This document shows positions 1 through 8,564 of a DNA stretch of 64,000 nt, piece after piece. The notes under the pieces are model-generated. The model worked only from the letters and a program-made list of their open reading frames with translations, did not search any database and was not told where the DNA came from. How positions within the stretch are numbered: position 1 is the first letter of the stretch; each line of letters starts with the position of its first letter. Both the position numbers and the translations under genes were made by a program. Source of the DNA: Nitrososphaerota archaeon (GTDB lineage Archaea > Thermoproteota > Nitrososphaeria > Nitrososphaerales > Nitrosopumilaceae); NCBI GenBank assembly GCA_021325615.1, contig JAJPGU010000010.1, forward strand, positions 62,001-126,000. The letters are read 5' to 3'.

Positions 1-1115
1 TTTACTTCGATTTCCCGTATTTCTGACCCGGCCTTCTCGCTTGGAACAGGATTATTTTCAAGGATCTGGTGGATGAGGTCTTCCAGGGATGGAACGTTCT
101 TGCCTGTCGCCGCTGAGACGGCAAGCCACTTCCTGTTCCCGGTGAGGCCTATTTGGACAGCCTTCTCCGAGATGTCTTCCTCGGTTACAAGGTCGGACTT
201 GTTGAGCACAAAGACAATCTTGTCATGGTTTACCCCGATCTCGTCAAGCGTGGAGACGCAGCTGCGGAACTTCTTTTTCAGCTCCGGTACGGGATCGCTG
301 GCATCTATTACCACTAGAACGATGTCCGTGTAGACAAGTTCCTCAAGGGTTGACTTGAAGGCCTCGATCATGTAGGCCGGCAGCCTGCTTATGAAGCCCA
401 CAGTGTCGGAAACAAGAATCTCCATGCCGCGCAGGACAATTTTTCTTGTGGTGGTGGAAAGAGTCGTAAAGAGGTTCGGGCTTTCCTCCCTCTGTTCTCC
501 TGTAAGCGTGTTAAAGAGAGTGGTCTTTCCCGCAGACGTGTATCCTGCAAGGGAAATCGTCTTAAAACCGATCCTTTTTCTTGCCTGCCTGTGCAGCTCG
601 CGCTGTCTTGACGACTTGACAAGCTTTGCCTTGGTACTATTCATCCTGTTCCGGATGTCGTTGTGGTAAACATCAACCTCGAATTTCCCGATGCCCATGA
701 ATCCTGGCTGCTCCCCCATTTTTGCCAGCCTTACACGCTCCTTGGCCCTTGACATCTCGTATCTCAACTGGGCCATCTTTACCTGAAGCATAGATTCCGA
801 GCTCCTCGCCCTGCGCTCAAAAATTTCTAAAATCAGCATCTCTCTGTCCAGAATTTTTGTCTTGAGCGTCGAGGCCAGGTTGTAGTTCTGGCTTGGCCTT
901 AGTATTTCATCGTAAATTATGACATCCGGCTTGAGGGACTTGACGAGCTCCTTGAGTTCCTCGACCTTTCCCTCCCCAAGGCCGAACTTGGACCTGTTCA
1001 AAAACTTTTGCCGGATGGTCTTCTTCAATTCGTATCCTGCGGCGTCGCAAAGAGCAAAGGCCTCCTTTACAACGTCCTCCTTGTCATAGGTAATCAGTAT
1101 GGCAGAATCTCTCAA
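1..1115 (-). CDS. hflX: GTPase HflX (C-terminus cut by window edge)
   Basis: HflX-family GTPase, a ribosome-associated translational GTPase. About 371 residues are visible. After an N-terminal HflX domain and a helical segment comes the G domain: P-loop GYTSAGKTT near residue 190, G3 DTVGF near 233 and G4 NKSD near 303. The reading frame is still open at base 1, so the end is missing. I place the start at TTG 1115-1113 ([14 protein letters not shown]); there is no ATG at the N-terminus and a GAGG lies about 12 nt upstream. It lies 26 nt downstream of the phoU-like gene on the same strand and may be cotranscribed with it. The family call is firm; the exact start is not. Confidence 0.93.
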   Translation of the reverse strand, partial: MRDSAILITYDKEDVVKEAFALCDAAGYELKKTIRQKFLNRSKFGLGEGKVEELKELVKSLKPDVIIYDEILRPSQNYNLASTLKTKILDREMLILEIFERRARSSESMLQVKMAQLRYEMSRAKERVRLAKMGEQPGFMGIGKFEVDVYHNDIRNRMNSTKAKLVKSSRQRELHRQARKRIGFKTISLAGYTSAGKTTLFNTLTGEQREESPNLFTTLSTTTRKIVLRGMEILVSDTVGFISRLPAYMIEAFKSTLEELVYTDIVLVVIDASDPVPELKKKFRSCVSTLDEIGVNHDKIVFVLNKSDLVTEEDISEKAVQIGLTGNRKWLAVSAATGKNVPSLEDLIHQILENNPVPSEKAGSEIREIEV

Positions 1116-1141
1116 TGAATACGGTTCCTCGCGATTCGTAT

Positions 1142-2185
1142 CTATTGCTTTCGCAGGGTCTTTTCTATGGTCATGTTTATGACTATCTCGGCAATATCGC
1201 TAGCATACTCGGCGATCCTCCGTATGTTCTCGTTCATGCGCCTGACGCGGTAAATCTCCTCATCGTCCCTCACGGACTTGAGGCTGTCTAGTATTTTCTT
1301 CTCATACTTGGCAATGTCGGCGCTCTTTTCCACCGTTATCTCCGCCTGGTTGAAATCCTTCTTAAAGAGTGAGAGGCATGCCTCGTCAAGGACCGACAGG
1401 GCAAACGTGCTCAGTTCATCGATCGGCTCAAGGACGGACTTTCTAATGGGCTTTTTGAAGTCAAGCAGGTCTTTTGCAAGCTGCGTGGCGTGGTCGCCTA
1501 CCCGCTCGATGTTCTTTACAATAAGCCTGTAGCCCAGGCAATGGTGTGGAAACTCTATGCCCATCTCCTTGAGCATGTGCTCGTTTTGGATGGCGATTTT
1601 TAGCTGCCTTATGATGTAAAAGCTAAACCTGTCAACCTCGTCGTCGCTTGCGATGACCTCCTTTGCAAGGTCAAAGTTGGCCTCGCCTAGGGCAAGAAGC
1701 GCGTCGTTCTGCATGGACTTGGCAATAATCAGCATCCTTTTCAGGGCCCCGTCAACGGACAACTCGAAGAGGTTTATCAGAACCTGGATTGTTATGCCCT
1801 CAGTAGAATCTGCAATTATCTCGGTGCCCATGAGGATTCCCTTGACCGCCTCCTTTACCGCGTTCCTCTGGCTTGGCTTCAGCCTGCCGACCTTTGGTTT
1901 TACGTTGATAATGTTAAAGCCTAACAGATAGAGCGAAATGAGCTTCCTTGTGATCTGCGGCCCCTCATCTTCGGGTTTGATTTCCACAGTGGCATCCTCA
2001 GTCGTTACCGGTTTGTTGTGATGTCTTAGCGGGACTATCTGCAAGGTTGAGACCCCTTGTCGGACGACGGCAACCTGGTCTCCCTGTTTTAGTCCCATGT
2101 CGGCAATCCACTGTTTTGGAAGGGATACGATGTAGGACGACTTGCCTGTAAACTGTATCTTCCTCATCTCTTCGGTATTTCCCAT
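1142..2185 (-). CDS. AbrB-PhoU domain phosphate-type regulator
   Basis: 347 residues. The N-terminus (about 7-50, with [20 protein letters not shown]) is a SpoVT/AbrB-like DNA-binding swapped hairpin. The rest (about 115-335) is a helical PhoU domain. This architecture is widespread in archaea and is annotated as a phosphate-uptake regulator; DNA binding is expected from the AbrB part. The start ATG is about 26 bp from a CTATATAG TATA box, so the mRNA is probably leaderless. That TATA box lies inside a perfect inverted repeat (2206-2238), which suggests autoregulation. No phosphate transporter genes are next to it, so the regulated process is inferred only. Confidence 0.88.
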   Translation of the reverse strand: MGNTEEMRKIQFTGKSSYIVSLPKQWIADMGLKQGDQVAVVRQGVSTLQIVPLRHHNKPVTTEDATVEIKPEDEGPQITRKLISLYLLGFNIINVKPKVGRLKPSQRNAVKEAVKGILMGTEIIADSTEGITIQVLINLFELSVDGALKRMLIIAKSMQNDALLALGEANFDLAKEVIASDDEVDRFSFYIIRQLKIAIQNEHMLKEMGIEFPHHCLGYRLIVKNIERVGDHATQLAKDLLDFKKPIRKSVLEPIDELSTFALSVLDEACLSLFKKDFNQAEITVEKSADIAKYEKKILDSLKSVRDDEEIYRVRRMNENIRRIAEYASDIAEIVINMTIEKTLRKQ

Positions 2186-2205
2186 GCCAAATGTGTGAGG
2201 GGTTA

Positions 2206-2238
2206 TTCTATATAGTTCTTCGGCTTTACTATATAGAA
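2206..2238. promoter_or_regulatory. 11-bp inverted repeat over the phoU-like gene promoter
   Basis: TTCTATATAGT (2206-2216) and ACTATATAGAA (2228-2238) are perfect reverse complements separated by 11 bp. The left arm contains the TATA box of the minus-strand AbrB-PhoU gene, with its centre about 26 bp from the ATG. The two CTATATAG cores are 21 bp apart, two helical turns, so a dimer or two dimers could bind one DNA face. The position suggests an operator, possibly for the AbrB-PhoU protein itself. Confidence 0.6.
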
Positions 2239-2252
2239 AATTCCTTTGTAGA

Positions 2253-2261
2253 ATTATTTAG
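2253..2261 (+). promoter_or_regulatory. TATA box for the PUA gene
   Basis: ATTATTTAG is centred about 25 bp before ATG 2282, the spacing expected for a leaderless archaeal transcript. It lies just outside the palindrome, so the divergent gene could share the control region. Confidence 0.5.
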
Positions 2262-2281
2262 GGGCTCGATGAAAATAACCC

Positions 2282-2749
2282 ATGGATTCAGCCCTGAAGA
2301 TCAGGCATACTGTTGACGCCCTCTTCGGCTCGGGCGTTTCGAGGCATGTCCCAAAGGACGCCACGTTCACATACTCAAAGAAGACAGGCAGGATCCAGCA
2401 TGTTTACAGCGGGGAGGAGCTTTTGTGCACCCTCCGGATTGACGGGGGCCTTGCAATAACCCCGAAATTTGCGCAGATGCTCCTAAAAAGCAAGAAATTC
2501 CGTGAAAACTGCCTCGAAGTGGACGACGATTCCAAGCCGTTCCTGGAGAAGGGCAGCTCGGTCTTTTGCGGGCATATAAAATGGTGCGGCAGCAACATCC
2601 TCATCGGTTCTGAGGTTCCCGTGCTGCACGAGGGGAGGGTGATTGCAGTAGGGAGGGCCATCGTGTCTTCGAAGATGATGAGGTCCCTCAGGAGGGGCGT
2701 GGCCGTCAAGACCAGAGATAGTTTAAAAGCGGTTTCGGAGGAAGGATGA
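2282..2749 (+). CDS. PUA-domain RNA-binding protein
   Basis: 155 residues. The C-terminal half (about 75-148) reads as a PUA domain (KPFLEKGSSVF, then GSEVPVLHEGRVIAVGRAIV), the RNA-binding module of archaeosine transglycosylases, pseudouridine synthases and related proteins. The N-terminal half resembles the small pre-PUA domain seen in stand-alone archaeal PUA proteins. No catalytic domain is present, so the protein probably binds tRNA or rRNA, or acts as a translation factor of the MCT-1/Tma20 type. The NAC gene follows after 7 nt, which supports a cotranscribed, translation-related role. Confidence 0.82.
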   Translation: MDSALKIRHTVDALFGSGVSRHVPKDATFTYSKKTGRIQHVYSGEELLCTLRIDGGLAITPKFAQMLLKSKKFRENCLEVDDDSKPFLEKGSSVFCGHIKWCGSNILIGSEVPVLHEGRVIAVGRAIVSSKMMRSLRRGVAVKTRDSLKAVSEEG

Positions 2750-2756
2750 GTAGGAT

Positions 2757-3098
2757 ATGATGCGTGGCGGAAACCGGGAGATGAGAAGGATGCTTGATAG
2801 GATGGGCCTTGAAATGAAGGAGGTAAGCAACGTACAGGAAGTCATCATAAAGACCGACACCAAGGAGATTATCATAGCAAAACCCGCTGTCACTGAAATG
2901 AAGGCAAAGGACAATTCCATCTTTCAGGTAATAGCCGAAAGCTATGAGGAAAGAGAATTGGAGGTGCCTATTTTCAGCCAGGAGGATATCACCCTTGTCG
3001 CGCAACAGGCCAATGTCTCGCCCGAGGAGGCCACAAAGGCACTAACTGAGGCCAAGGGAGACCTGGCAAGGGCAATTCTTCTCTTGACAACTAAATGA
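2757..3098 (+). CDS. nac: Nascent polypeptide-associated complex protein (archaeal NAC)
   Basis: 113 residues, the usual archaeal NAC length. A NAC barrel covers about 10-65 and a UBA domain about 75-113 (EDITLVAQQANVSPEEATKA). Archaeal NAC binds near the ribosome exit tunnel as a homodimer and shields nascent chains. The start has two consecutive ATG codons, of which the first is used here. It begins 7 nt after the PUA gene, in an apparent two-gene translation operon. Confidence 0.93.
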   Translation: MMRGGNREMRRMLDRMGLEMKEVSNVQEVIIKTDTKEIIIAKPAVTEMKAKDNSIFQVIAESYEERELEVPIFSQEDITLVAQQANVSPEEATKALTEAKGDLARAILLLTTK

Positions 3099-3199
3099 TC
3101 ACATTTGATCAAAATTAGAGCACAAAAAAACTTTAAATTTTCAGAGGAGAGATTTTAGGCATAGAATATCAAGCCCAAAACAACATTGCTGTTGCAACT

Positions 3200-3817
3200 G
3201 TGTACGGGAGATCCTATTACAAGTTTGTAAATACTCTGAAGAATTTGAAACTGAATTATGATTCTGTACTGCCTGAAGAAATCACAAGTTCAGACAGGAG
3301 GCTGATACTGACCACAATGCGGGAGTCATCAAAGATCCCTGCTACAAGCCTGGTCCTCTTTGATGATGAGTTTGACTATGATCCGACGATTGTAAGGGGT
3401 AAGATTGTAAAAAAACTCGAGTCAGGGCTGCACCGGAGCTCCCTAGTCATAGGAATCGATCCTGGAAACAGGATAGGGCTCTCAGTATTCTATTATGAGA
3501 AAGAAATCGAGAGCTCTATCTATACGTCAGTCGAAGAGCTGATCTCACACATTGTCAAGATTCTGGTGGGGCTAAATGCGGACCGCAAGGTGGTAAAGGT
3601 GGGAAACGGGAACATGGCAATAGCAAGGCAGATCACCGACATGCTAAACCTTAGGTTCTGCTCGCACTTTGAACTTGAGTTTGTTGACGAGCGAAGGACG
3701 TCCGTGCGGGTGAAGAACTACAACAAGCGTGGGGCCCGCGACAGGCTTTCTGCAAGATACATCACCCAGCGGGAAGGCTACAGGCACCTTGTGCTACCGC
3801 TTTCAAGAATCGGCTAA
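3200..3817 (+). CDS. RuvC/YqgF-like RNase H-fold protein
   Basis: 205 residues from GTG 3200. The sequence carries a nuclease-like series: GIDPGNRIG (85-93, strand 1 with the metal-binding Asp), VGNG (134-137), VDERRTS (162-168) and ARDRLSARYI (179-188). This order matches YqgF/RuvX, whose diagnostic motifs are a DxGxxRIG strand, DERxST and a C-terminal D-x-AA helix. The first 80 residues are an unassigned extra domain. The open frame continues upstream of the GTG, through AVATVYG-like residues, without a standard start, so a non-canonical start or a longer protein is possible. A TATA-like CTTTAAATT lies at 3131-3139. The fold call is reasonable; nuclease activity is inferred. Confidence 0.6.
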   Translation: MYGRSYYKFVNTLKNLKLNYDSVLPEEITSSDRRLILTTMRESSKIPATSLVLFDDEFDYDPTIVRGKIVKKLESGLHRSSLVIGIDPGNRIGLSVFYYEKEIESSIYTSVEELISHIVKILVGLNADRKVVKVGNGNMAIARQITDMLNLRFCSHFELEFVDERRTSVRVKNYNKRGARDRLSARYITQREGYRHLVLPLSRIG

Positions 3818-4071
3818 AAAACAAAAAAATGATCAAGAATCCTTAAATATTTGAATCAAATCATCGGCCAAAAATTGAATTTTTTTTATTTTTTGATAGG
3901 CATACATATTTATAGAACATTTTATCGTTTTTCCTGAAAACTGTTGATCGTGCCACGGATGACCATATGAAATATTTCCATAAATTGACATTCCAATTTA
4001 TAGAAATTTCTGATCTATGCTTAAATCATACTATTACTACAATAAAGTACACAAGGTAAAGTGACTCAAAA
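3818..4071. other. AT-rich intergenic region with promoter elements
   Basis: No coding potential seen in 254 bp. It holds T-runs near 3889-3906 that could terminate the upstream transcript, an imperfect palindrome at 3974-4007, and a TATA-like GCTTAAATC near 4019-4027 for the zinc-protein gene. A purine stretch AAGGTAAAG (4055-4063) could act as its ribosome binding site. Confidence 0.5.
3974..4007. promoter_or_regulatory. Imperfect palindrome upstream of the zinc-protein gene
   Basis: ATTTCCATAAATTG (3974-3987) and CAATTTATAGAAAT (3994-4007) are complementary at 13 of 14 positions around a 6-nt centre (ACATTC); the inner 8 bp are perfect. It sits just upstream of the TATA-like element of the gene at 4072, as expected for an archaeal operator. 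A DNA hairpin without regulatory function is the alternative. Confidence 0.45.
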
Positions 4072-4308
4072 ATGACATGTAAAGGAATATGCACAAGATA
4101 CAAGGCACAGAAGCCAGTAGGGACGGGCCGTTACGCATCAGGACAAAAGAGATGCCAAATCTGTGAGATCTTCATAAAATGGGAAGGTCTTTGGTGTCCT
4201 TGCTGCGGGTACAGACTCAGAACCAAACCACGAAACCTCAAGTACAAGGCAAAACTACGCGCAAGAGTAGAAGCAGACCAATTAGAAGCGATAGCAATAA
4301 AGGCGTAG
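4072..4308 (+). CDS. Small conserved thaumarchaeal zinc protein
   Basis: 78 residues with seven cysteines at 3, 7, 28, 31, 42, 44 and 45 (CxxC at 28-31, then CPCC), followed by a basic tail rich in Lys and Arg. The pattern indicates a structural zinc ribbon, and the basic C-terminus suggests nucleic-acid binding. I recognise it as a protein conserved across Nitrososphaeria, but its function is unknown to me. It has its own AT-rich promoter region with a palindrome upstream, so it is probably independently regulated. Confidence 0.8.
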   Translation: MTCKGICTRYKAQKPVGTGRYASGQKRCQICEIFIKWEGLWCPCCGYRLRTKPRNLKYKAKLRARVEADQLEAIAIKA

Positions 4309-4327
4309 GACTGCTGTCGTAGGCTGA

Positions 4328-4663
4328 ATGGTATCCAAGGTCGGTTATAGGAAACAAACCGTCAATGTGGATAATCGGGATTTCTTGGTACAAATGGTTC
4401 CCTTCACTAATGGAAATTTTATTTCCGTGACGGAAGGGAATGAGAAGATTGGGACACTTGTTGTTTCAATAGGTTCTGGTGGCCGCACTAGTACTGCTAC
4501 AGTAATACCGTCAAAATCCGAAACCATCTTTCTCAAGATGGTTGCAGAAAGGGTAGCAACGACTGTCAACGGAATCAGTATTTTTTCTTTAAACATACAA
4601 AAAGAGCTTGATCTTGAAAGCATGAAGGCTCTGATGAACGAAATTATGGAGATAATAAAATGA
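4328..4663 (+). CDS. Conserved hypothetical protein (possible proteasome-assembly-chaperone fold)
   Basis: 111 residues, soluble, with no signal peptide or cysteines. Alternating strands (FISVTEG, IGTLVVSIG, TVIPSK) precede a helix-strand-helix end (FLKMVAERVA, GISIFSLNIQ). This order is loosely like the PAC3/PAC4-type proteasome assembly chaperones, but I would not rely on that. Its stop overlaps the ubiD start by 4 nt (ATGA), so the two genes are translationally coupled. A function linked to UbiD is therefore possible, although the usual UbiD partner UbiX is a different, flavodoxin-like fold. Confidence 0.7.
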   Translation: MVSKVGYRKQTVNVDNRDFLVQMVPFTNGNFISVTEGNEKIGTLVVSIGSGGRTSTATVIPSKSETIFLKMVAERVATTVNGISIFSLNIQKELDLESMKALMNEIMEIIK

Positions 4664-6003
4664 CGGCGCCCGACTTGCGAGGTTACCTTGCAAAGGTTGC
4701 AGGTGCGGGGGAGCTTGCCGTAGTAAAACGCAGGGTTTCCACAAAATACGAAATTGCCGCCATCACCGCAAAGCTTGACGGCTCAAGCGCCGTCCTCTTT
4801 GAAAACATCAAGGAAAGCAAGTTCCGAGTCGTTTCAAACCTAGTGGGAACCAAGAAGAGGTTCGCGCTGGCGGTGGGCGCCGATGAACCCAAGATCCATG
4901 ATAAGGTAAGCTATGCAATAAGCCATGCTGCAAAGCCACGGGTGGCAACAAGGGCAAGGTTCATGGAGAACAAGTCTACGGACTTGTACGATCTGCCCAT
5001 TATGACCCACTTTGAAAAGGAGCCTGGGGCTTTTATCACGTCCTCGGTTATTTACACGCAGAACCAGGAGACCGGAACGCAAAATTCCTCGTTCCACCGG
5101 CTCCTAAGGCTGGACGAACGGCACTTTTCCGTGAGGATGGTGGAGGGAAGGCACCTGCACCGCTCATTCATGTATGCAAAGGAGCGGGGCGAGGACCTCC
5201 GGGTAGCCATCACGGTAGGGGTGCATCCCGCCGTGTCGATAGCGGGGGCCTATCAGGCAGACTGGGGCAAGGACGAGCTTGAGATCGCCAACACACTGCT
5301 TAACAGGAAACTGGCCCTTGCGATGACGCCATATTCAGGGATGATGGTGCCCTCGGAGGCCGAGATTGTCATGGAGGGCAGGATCCTCAGGGACAGGACC
5401 CACAAGGAATGGATGGTGGAGATGCTCCGCACTTATGACTTTAAACGCGAACAGCCAGTCTTCGAGCTTGAAAGGATGTACTACAGGAATGATCCAATAT
5501 TTCATGATATACTTGCAGGATATGCCGAACACAGGCTGCTTATGGGGATGCCAATTGAGGCAAAGCTGAACAAGAACCTCAAGCGCGGGATGCCGCAGGT
5601 AAGGAGGGTGGTGCTAAGCGACGGGGGCTGCAACTGGCTGCATGCCATAGTCCAGATATCAAAGCGGAGGGAACCGGACGGAAAGAGGGCGATCAACGCA
5701 GCCTTCAAGGCACACAGGTCGCTCAAGCACGTAATCGTGGTGGACGACGACATCAACCCGTCCAACCCCGTAGAGGTCGAGTATGCCGTCGCCACGAGGT
5801 TTCAGGCGGACAGGGGCCTTGTCATACTTCCAAAGGTCAGGGGCTCAAGCCTTGACCCGTCAAGCGACCAGAAAAAGCTGCTCACTACAAAGATGGGGAT
5901 GGACGCCACAAGGTCGCTCTCAAAACGCAAGGAAGGTTTCGAGATTGCAAGGATTCCGGGCTCTGAAAAAATTTCTCTGAAAAACTATCTCAAGCTATCT
6001 TAG
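4660..6003 (+). CDS. ubiD: UbiD-family (de)carboxylase
   Basis: 447 residues, within the usual UbiD range. Family signatures include SSFHRLLRLDERHFSVRM near 142 and SEAEIVMEG near 231, the conserved Glu region of the prenylated-FMN active site. UbiD enzymes reversibly decarboxylate aromatic or unsaturated acids; in archaea with quinones the usual assignment is a prenyl-hydroxybenzoate or menaquinone-precursor decarboxylase. The heme O synthase gene next to it, in convergent orientation, also feeds respiration, but shared regulation cannot be claimed. The cofactor-making partner ubiX is not in the window. Start ATG overlaps the upstream stop. Confidence 0.9.
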   Translation: MTAPDLRGYLAKVAGAGELAVVKRRVSTKYEIAAITAKLDGSSAVLFENIKESKFRVVSNLVGTKKRFALAVGADEPKIHDKVSYAISHAAKPRVATRARFMENKSTDLYDLPIMTHFEKEPGAFITSSVIYTQNQETGTQNSSFHRLLRLDERHFSVRMVEGRHLHRSFMYAKERGEDLRVAITVGVHPAVSIAGAYQADWGKDELEIANTLLNRKLALAMTPYSGMMVPSEAEIVMEGRILRDRTHKEWMVEMLRTYDFKREQPVFELERMYYRNDPIFHDILAGYAEHRLLMGMPIEAKLNKNLKRGMPQVRRVVLSDGGCNWLHAIVQISKRREPDGKRAINAAFKAHRSLKHVIVVDDDINPSNPVEVEYAVATRFQADRGLVILPKVRGSSLDPSSDQKKLLTTKMGMDATRSLSKRKEGFEIARIPGSEKISLKNYLKLS

Positions 6004-6903
6004 GACCGAATCCACCATCAGTGCGATGAACAGGATCGCAAGATAGGGGCTTGAAAACTTGAACAATGTCCAGGACGCCCTCTCAGACGGCTTGACAAGA
6101 AGCCACAAGCTGAGCGCCACCATTATGGCGCCCGAGGCGATTGCGGTGTAGAGGTAGATTCCGTGGAAGAGGTGTCCTCCGGAACCGTTCGTCATGAAGA
6201 ATGGCAGCACGCTGAAAAGGACCATCATCAGTGTTGTCCCGGCAATTACGCGGACCGAGGTCTTTTCAGATTCTACCGCGGTAAGCATTGGCACCTTCAC
6301 CTTGTTGTAATCGTCCTTGACATGAAGGGTAAGGCTCCAGATGTGCATGGGTATCCAGACAAAGACAAGTCCTGCCATCACTAGTCCAAGGTCCCACAAC
6401 CCGGTTGTTGTGACTGCAACATATCCAATCATTGCAGGGGCTCCGCCTGAAAATCCGCCAAGGACAATGTTGGTCCTGCTCCTCCTCTTGAGAAGTTTGC
6501 TGTAGACAAGTATGTTGTCCGCCAGGCCAAACGCCATGAAGATTCCTGCCCACATGTTGATTGCAAAAGCGCATACGAGCGAGATCCCTGCCAGGATGAG
6601 CCCGAAGTGCAGCGCCTTCTCCGCGGGGAAAATCCTCCTGCTTGGAATCGGCCTTTCCTTGGTCCTCTCCATTATTGCGTCGATATCCCTGTCATTGTAG
6701 TTGGTCAGGGTGTTGGCTGCGGCAGACCCCGCCATCACGCCGAAGGTGACAAGCGCCCACGTAAGGGCAGAGACCGGTATGTGGTAAAGGTTGGAAGCCG
6801 TGTATGTCGCCCCCATCGCGGTAAAGACCAGGAGGTACCATATCTTTGGCTTGGTAACCTCATAGTAAGTCTTAATCCTGGAACTGGCCTTGGTTGTTAG
6901 CAC
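5995..6903 (-). CDS. ctaB: Protoheme IX farnesyltransferase (heme O synthase)
   Basis: 302 residues, a polytopic UbiA-family prenyltransferase with about nine predicted membrane segments. The prenyl-diphosphate Mg site NxxNDRDIDAIMERT is at about 68-81 and the second Asp motif DDYNKVKVPML at about 196-206. It converts heme B to heme O, the first step to the heme of terminal oxidases. The start is GTG (MLTTKASSR). Its last 9 nt overlap the end of ubiD tail to tail. Confidence 0.93.
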   Translation of the reverse strand: MLTTKASSRIKTYYEVTKPKIWYLLVFTAMGATYTASNLYHIPVSALTWALVTFGVMAGSAAANTLTNYNDRDIDAIMERTKERPIPSRRIFPAEKALHFGLILAGISLVCAFAINMWAGIFMAFGLADNILVYSKLLKRRSRTNIVLGGFSGGAPAMIGYVAVTTTGLWDLGLVMAGLVFVWIPMHIWSLTLHVKDDYNKVKVPMLTAVESEKTSVRVIAGTTLMMVLFSVLPFFMTNGSGGHLFHGIYLYTAIASGAIMVALSLWLLVKPSERASWTLFKFSSPYLAILFIALMVDSVLR

Positions 6904-6954
6904 GATCGTTCCTTTTTGGAGTCTTTTTGTTATTTATAGGTTGAAAATATGCCG

Positions 6955-7413
6955 CTATTTTGAGGCCTTGTATGGCATGGGCTTTGTGGTCCTCTTCATC
7001 TCAATGAAGCTCTCGGACCTCTGGACGCCCTGAATCCGCCCTACCCGTTCGGATATCAGGCGGTGCATCTCGTCTAGGTTCTTGGCATACATGGTAACTA
7101 TGATGTCGAACCTGCCGGTTACCTCGGATATCTCCCTTACCTCGGAAATCTTGAGCAGCTCGTCTATCACATGGTCGCGCATCTTTGAATCCATGTTTAT
7201 GCCGGTGAGGGCCTTTACAGTGTAGCCAAGCTCCCTGTCGTTTACCACTATGGTAAACCGCTCGATAAGCTTCCTCTTGATGAGGCGTTTTATCCTGCTA
7301 TACACAACCGAGGAGTTTACGTTAATCTTCTTTGATATTCGCGGGACGGAGATGTTTGCATCCTGGGACAGTTCTGATAAAATTATCATATCCAGATCAT
7401 CAACTTTTGCCAT
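6955..7413 (-). CDS. Lrp/AsnC-family transcriptional regulator
   Basis: 152 residues. An N-terminal winged helix-turn-helix (about 1-50, with ISVPRISKKINVNSSVVYSR) is followed by a RAM ligand-binding domain (about 65-140, ending SFIEMKRTTKPMPYK). Such proteins form octamers and typically respond to amino acids. It lies between ctaB and asd on the same strand, with an AT-rich stretch at 7414-7475 holding its promoter, so asd or amino-acid synthesis is a plausible but unproven target. Confidence 0.9.
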   Translation of the reverse strand: MAKVDDLDMIILSELSQDANISVPRISKKINVNSSVVYSRIKRLIKRKLIERFTIVVNDRELGYTVKALTGINMDSKMRDHVIDELLKISEVREISEVTGRFDIIVTMYAKNLDEMHRLISERVGRIQGVQRSESFIEMKRTTKPMPYKASK

Positions 7414-7484
7414 TCAAAACACCAATTATTGTGAATTAATGGATCTTAATAAACTTGTTATTATAATTTTTCCAAAATTTGGGC

Positions 7485-8564
7485 CTAGATGTATCCTTTC
7501 TTATGAAGCATCTCTGCCAGCAGCACCGCCCCCTTGGCAGATCCCATCTTCTCGTTGTGCGAGAACAGGACATACTTGATGCCGTTGTCAAATACAGTGT
7601 CCTCCCTTATTCTTCCAACGACCGTGGTCATCCCGCCATTGATCTCCCTGTCAAGCCTCGGCTGCGGCCTTGTCGGGTCCTCGTTGACCATGAGGTATTC
7701 CTTTGGTGCCGACGGCAGGCCAGTAACGCTTACCTTGCTTGAGAATTCCTTCATGGCGTTCTTTACGCCCTCGGGATCAGTTCGTGCCGCAGTCTCTACA
7801 AAGACGGTCTCCGTATGGCCGTCAATTACCGGGACTCGCGTACAGGTGCAGCTCACCTTCAACTTGGCTGGGTCTATCTTCCCGTCCACGAGCTTGCCGA
7901 GAATCTTGCCGGTCTCTAGCCTCACCTTGTCCTCCTCCTTTGGTATGTAGGGTATGATGTTGTCCGTGATGTCAAGTGCGGAGACTCCCGGGGACCTTCC
8001 TGCGCCGGACATGGATTGCATCGAGGTCATGATTATCTTCTGTGCCCCGAACTTGTCAAGCAGGGGCTTCATAGTGATTGCAAGTCCGGTAGTGGTGCAG
8101 TTTGGCAGGGGGGCAACGAATCCCTTCCAGCCCCTGTTCTTCCTCTGCTGGTCGAGCAGCGCTATGTGGTCGTCATTTATCCCCGGTATAAGGATTGGGA
8201 CGTCCTGCTCGTACCTGTAGGCTGCCGAGGTGCTGATGACGGGCACCTGCTGGGCAAACTTTGTCTCTATATCCCTTGCCGCCTCGCTCTCTACGGAACT
8301 GAATATTAAATCAAGGTTTTCAGGCTTGATGTCGTCGACTGACTCGACGACCATTTCTTTAACGTAATCGGGAATCGGATCCCTGATATGCCACCTTAGG
8401 ATTCCGCTGTTTGGATCCCTTATGGCATCTGTGAACTTTTTCTTTGCGGATCTTTCCGACGCTGCTATCTGCTTTACCTCGAACCAAGGATGGTTGTTTA
8501 GGGCCACGACAAACTCTTGTCCTACCGCCCCGGTGACGCCTATGATAGCTACGCGTTTCTTCAT
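7485..8564 (-). CDS. asd: Aspartate-semialdehyde dehydrogenase
   Basis: 359 residues. It reduces aspartyl phosphate to aspartate semialdehyde with NADPH for Thr, Met and Lys synthesis. The dinucleotide-binding GVTGAVGQE is at 9-17, the catalytic Cys156 lies in APLPNCTTTG, and the conserved DGHTETV is near 246. This is the archaeal/fungal-type Asd. Malonyl-CoA reductase of some archaeal carbon-fixation cycles evolved from this family, so a role there cannot be excluded from sequence alone; Asd is the simpler reading. ThrC, which uses a product of this pathway, is encoded at 50.5 kb. Confidence 0.92.
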   Translation of the reverse strand: MKKRVAIIGVTGAVGQEFVVALNNHPWFEVKQIAASERSAKKKFTDAIRDPNSGILRWHIRDPIPDYVKEMVVESVDDIKPENLDLIFSSVESEAARDIETKFAQQVPVISTSAAYRYEQDVPILIPGINDDHIALLDQQRKNRGWKGFVAPLPNCTTTGLAITMKPLLDKFGAQKIIMTSMQSMSGAGRSPGVSALDITDNIIPYIPKEEDKVRLETGKILGKLVDGKIDPAKLKVSCTCTRVPVIDGHTETVFVETAARTDPEGVKNAMKEFSSKVSVTGLPSAPKEYLMVNEDPTRPQPRLDREINGGMTTVVGRIREDTVFDNGIKYVLFSHNEKMGSAKGAVLLAEMLHKKGYI

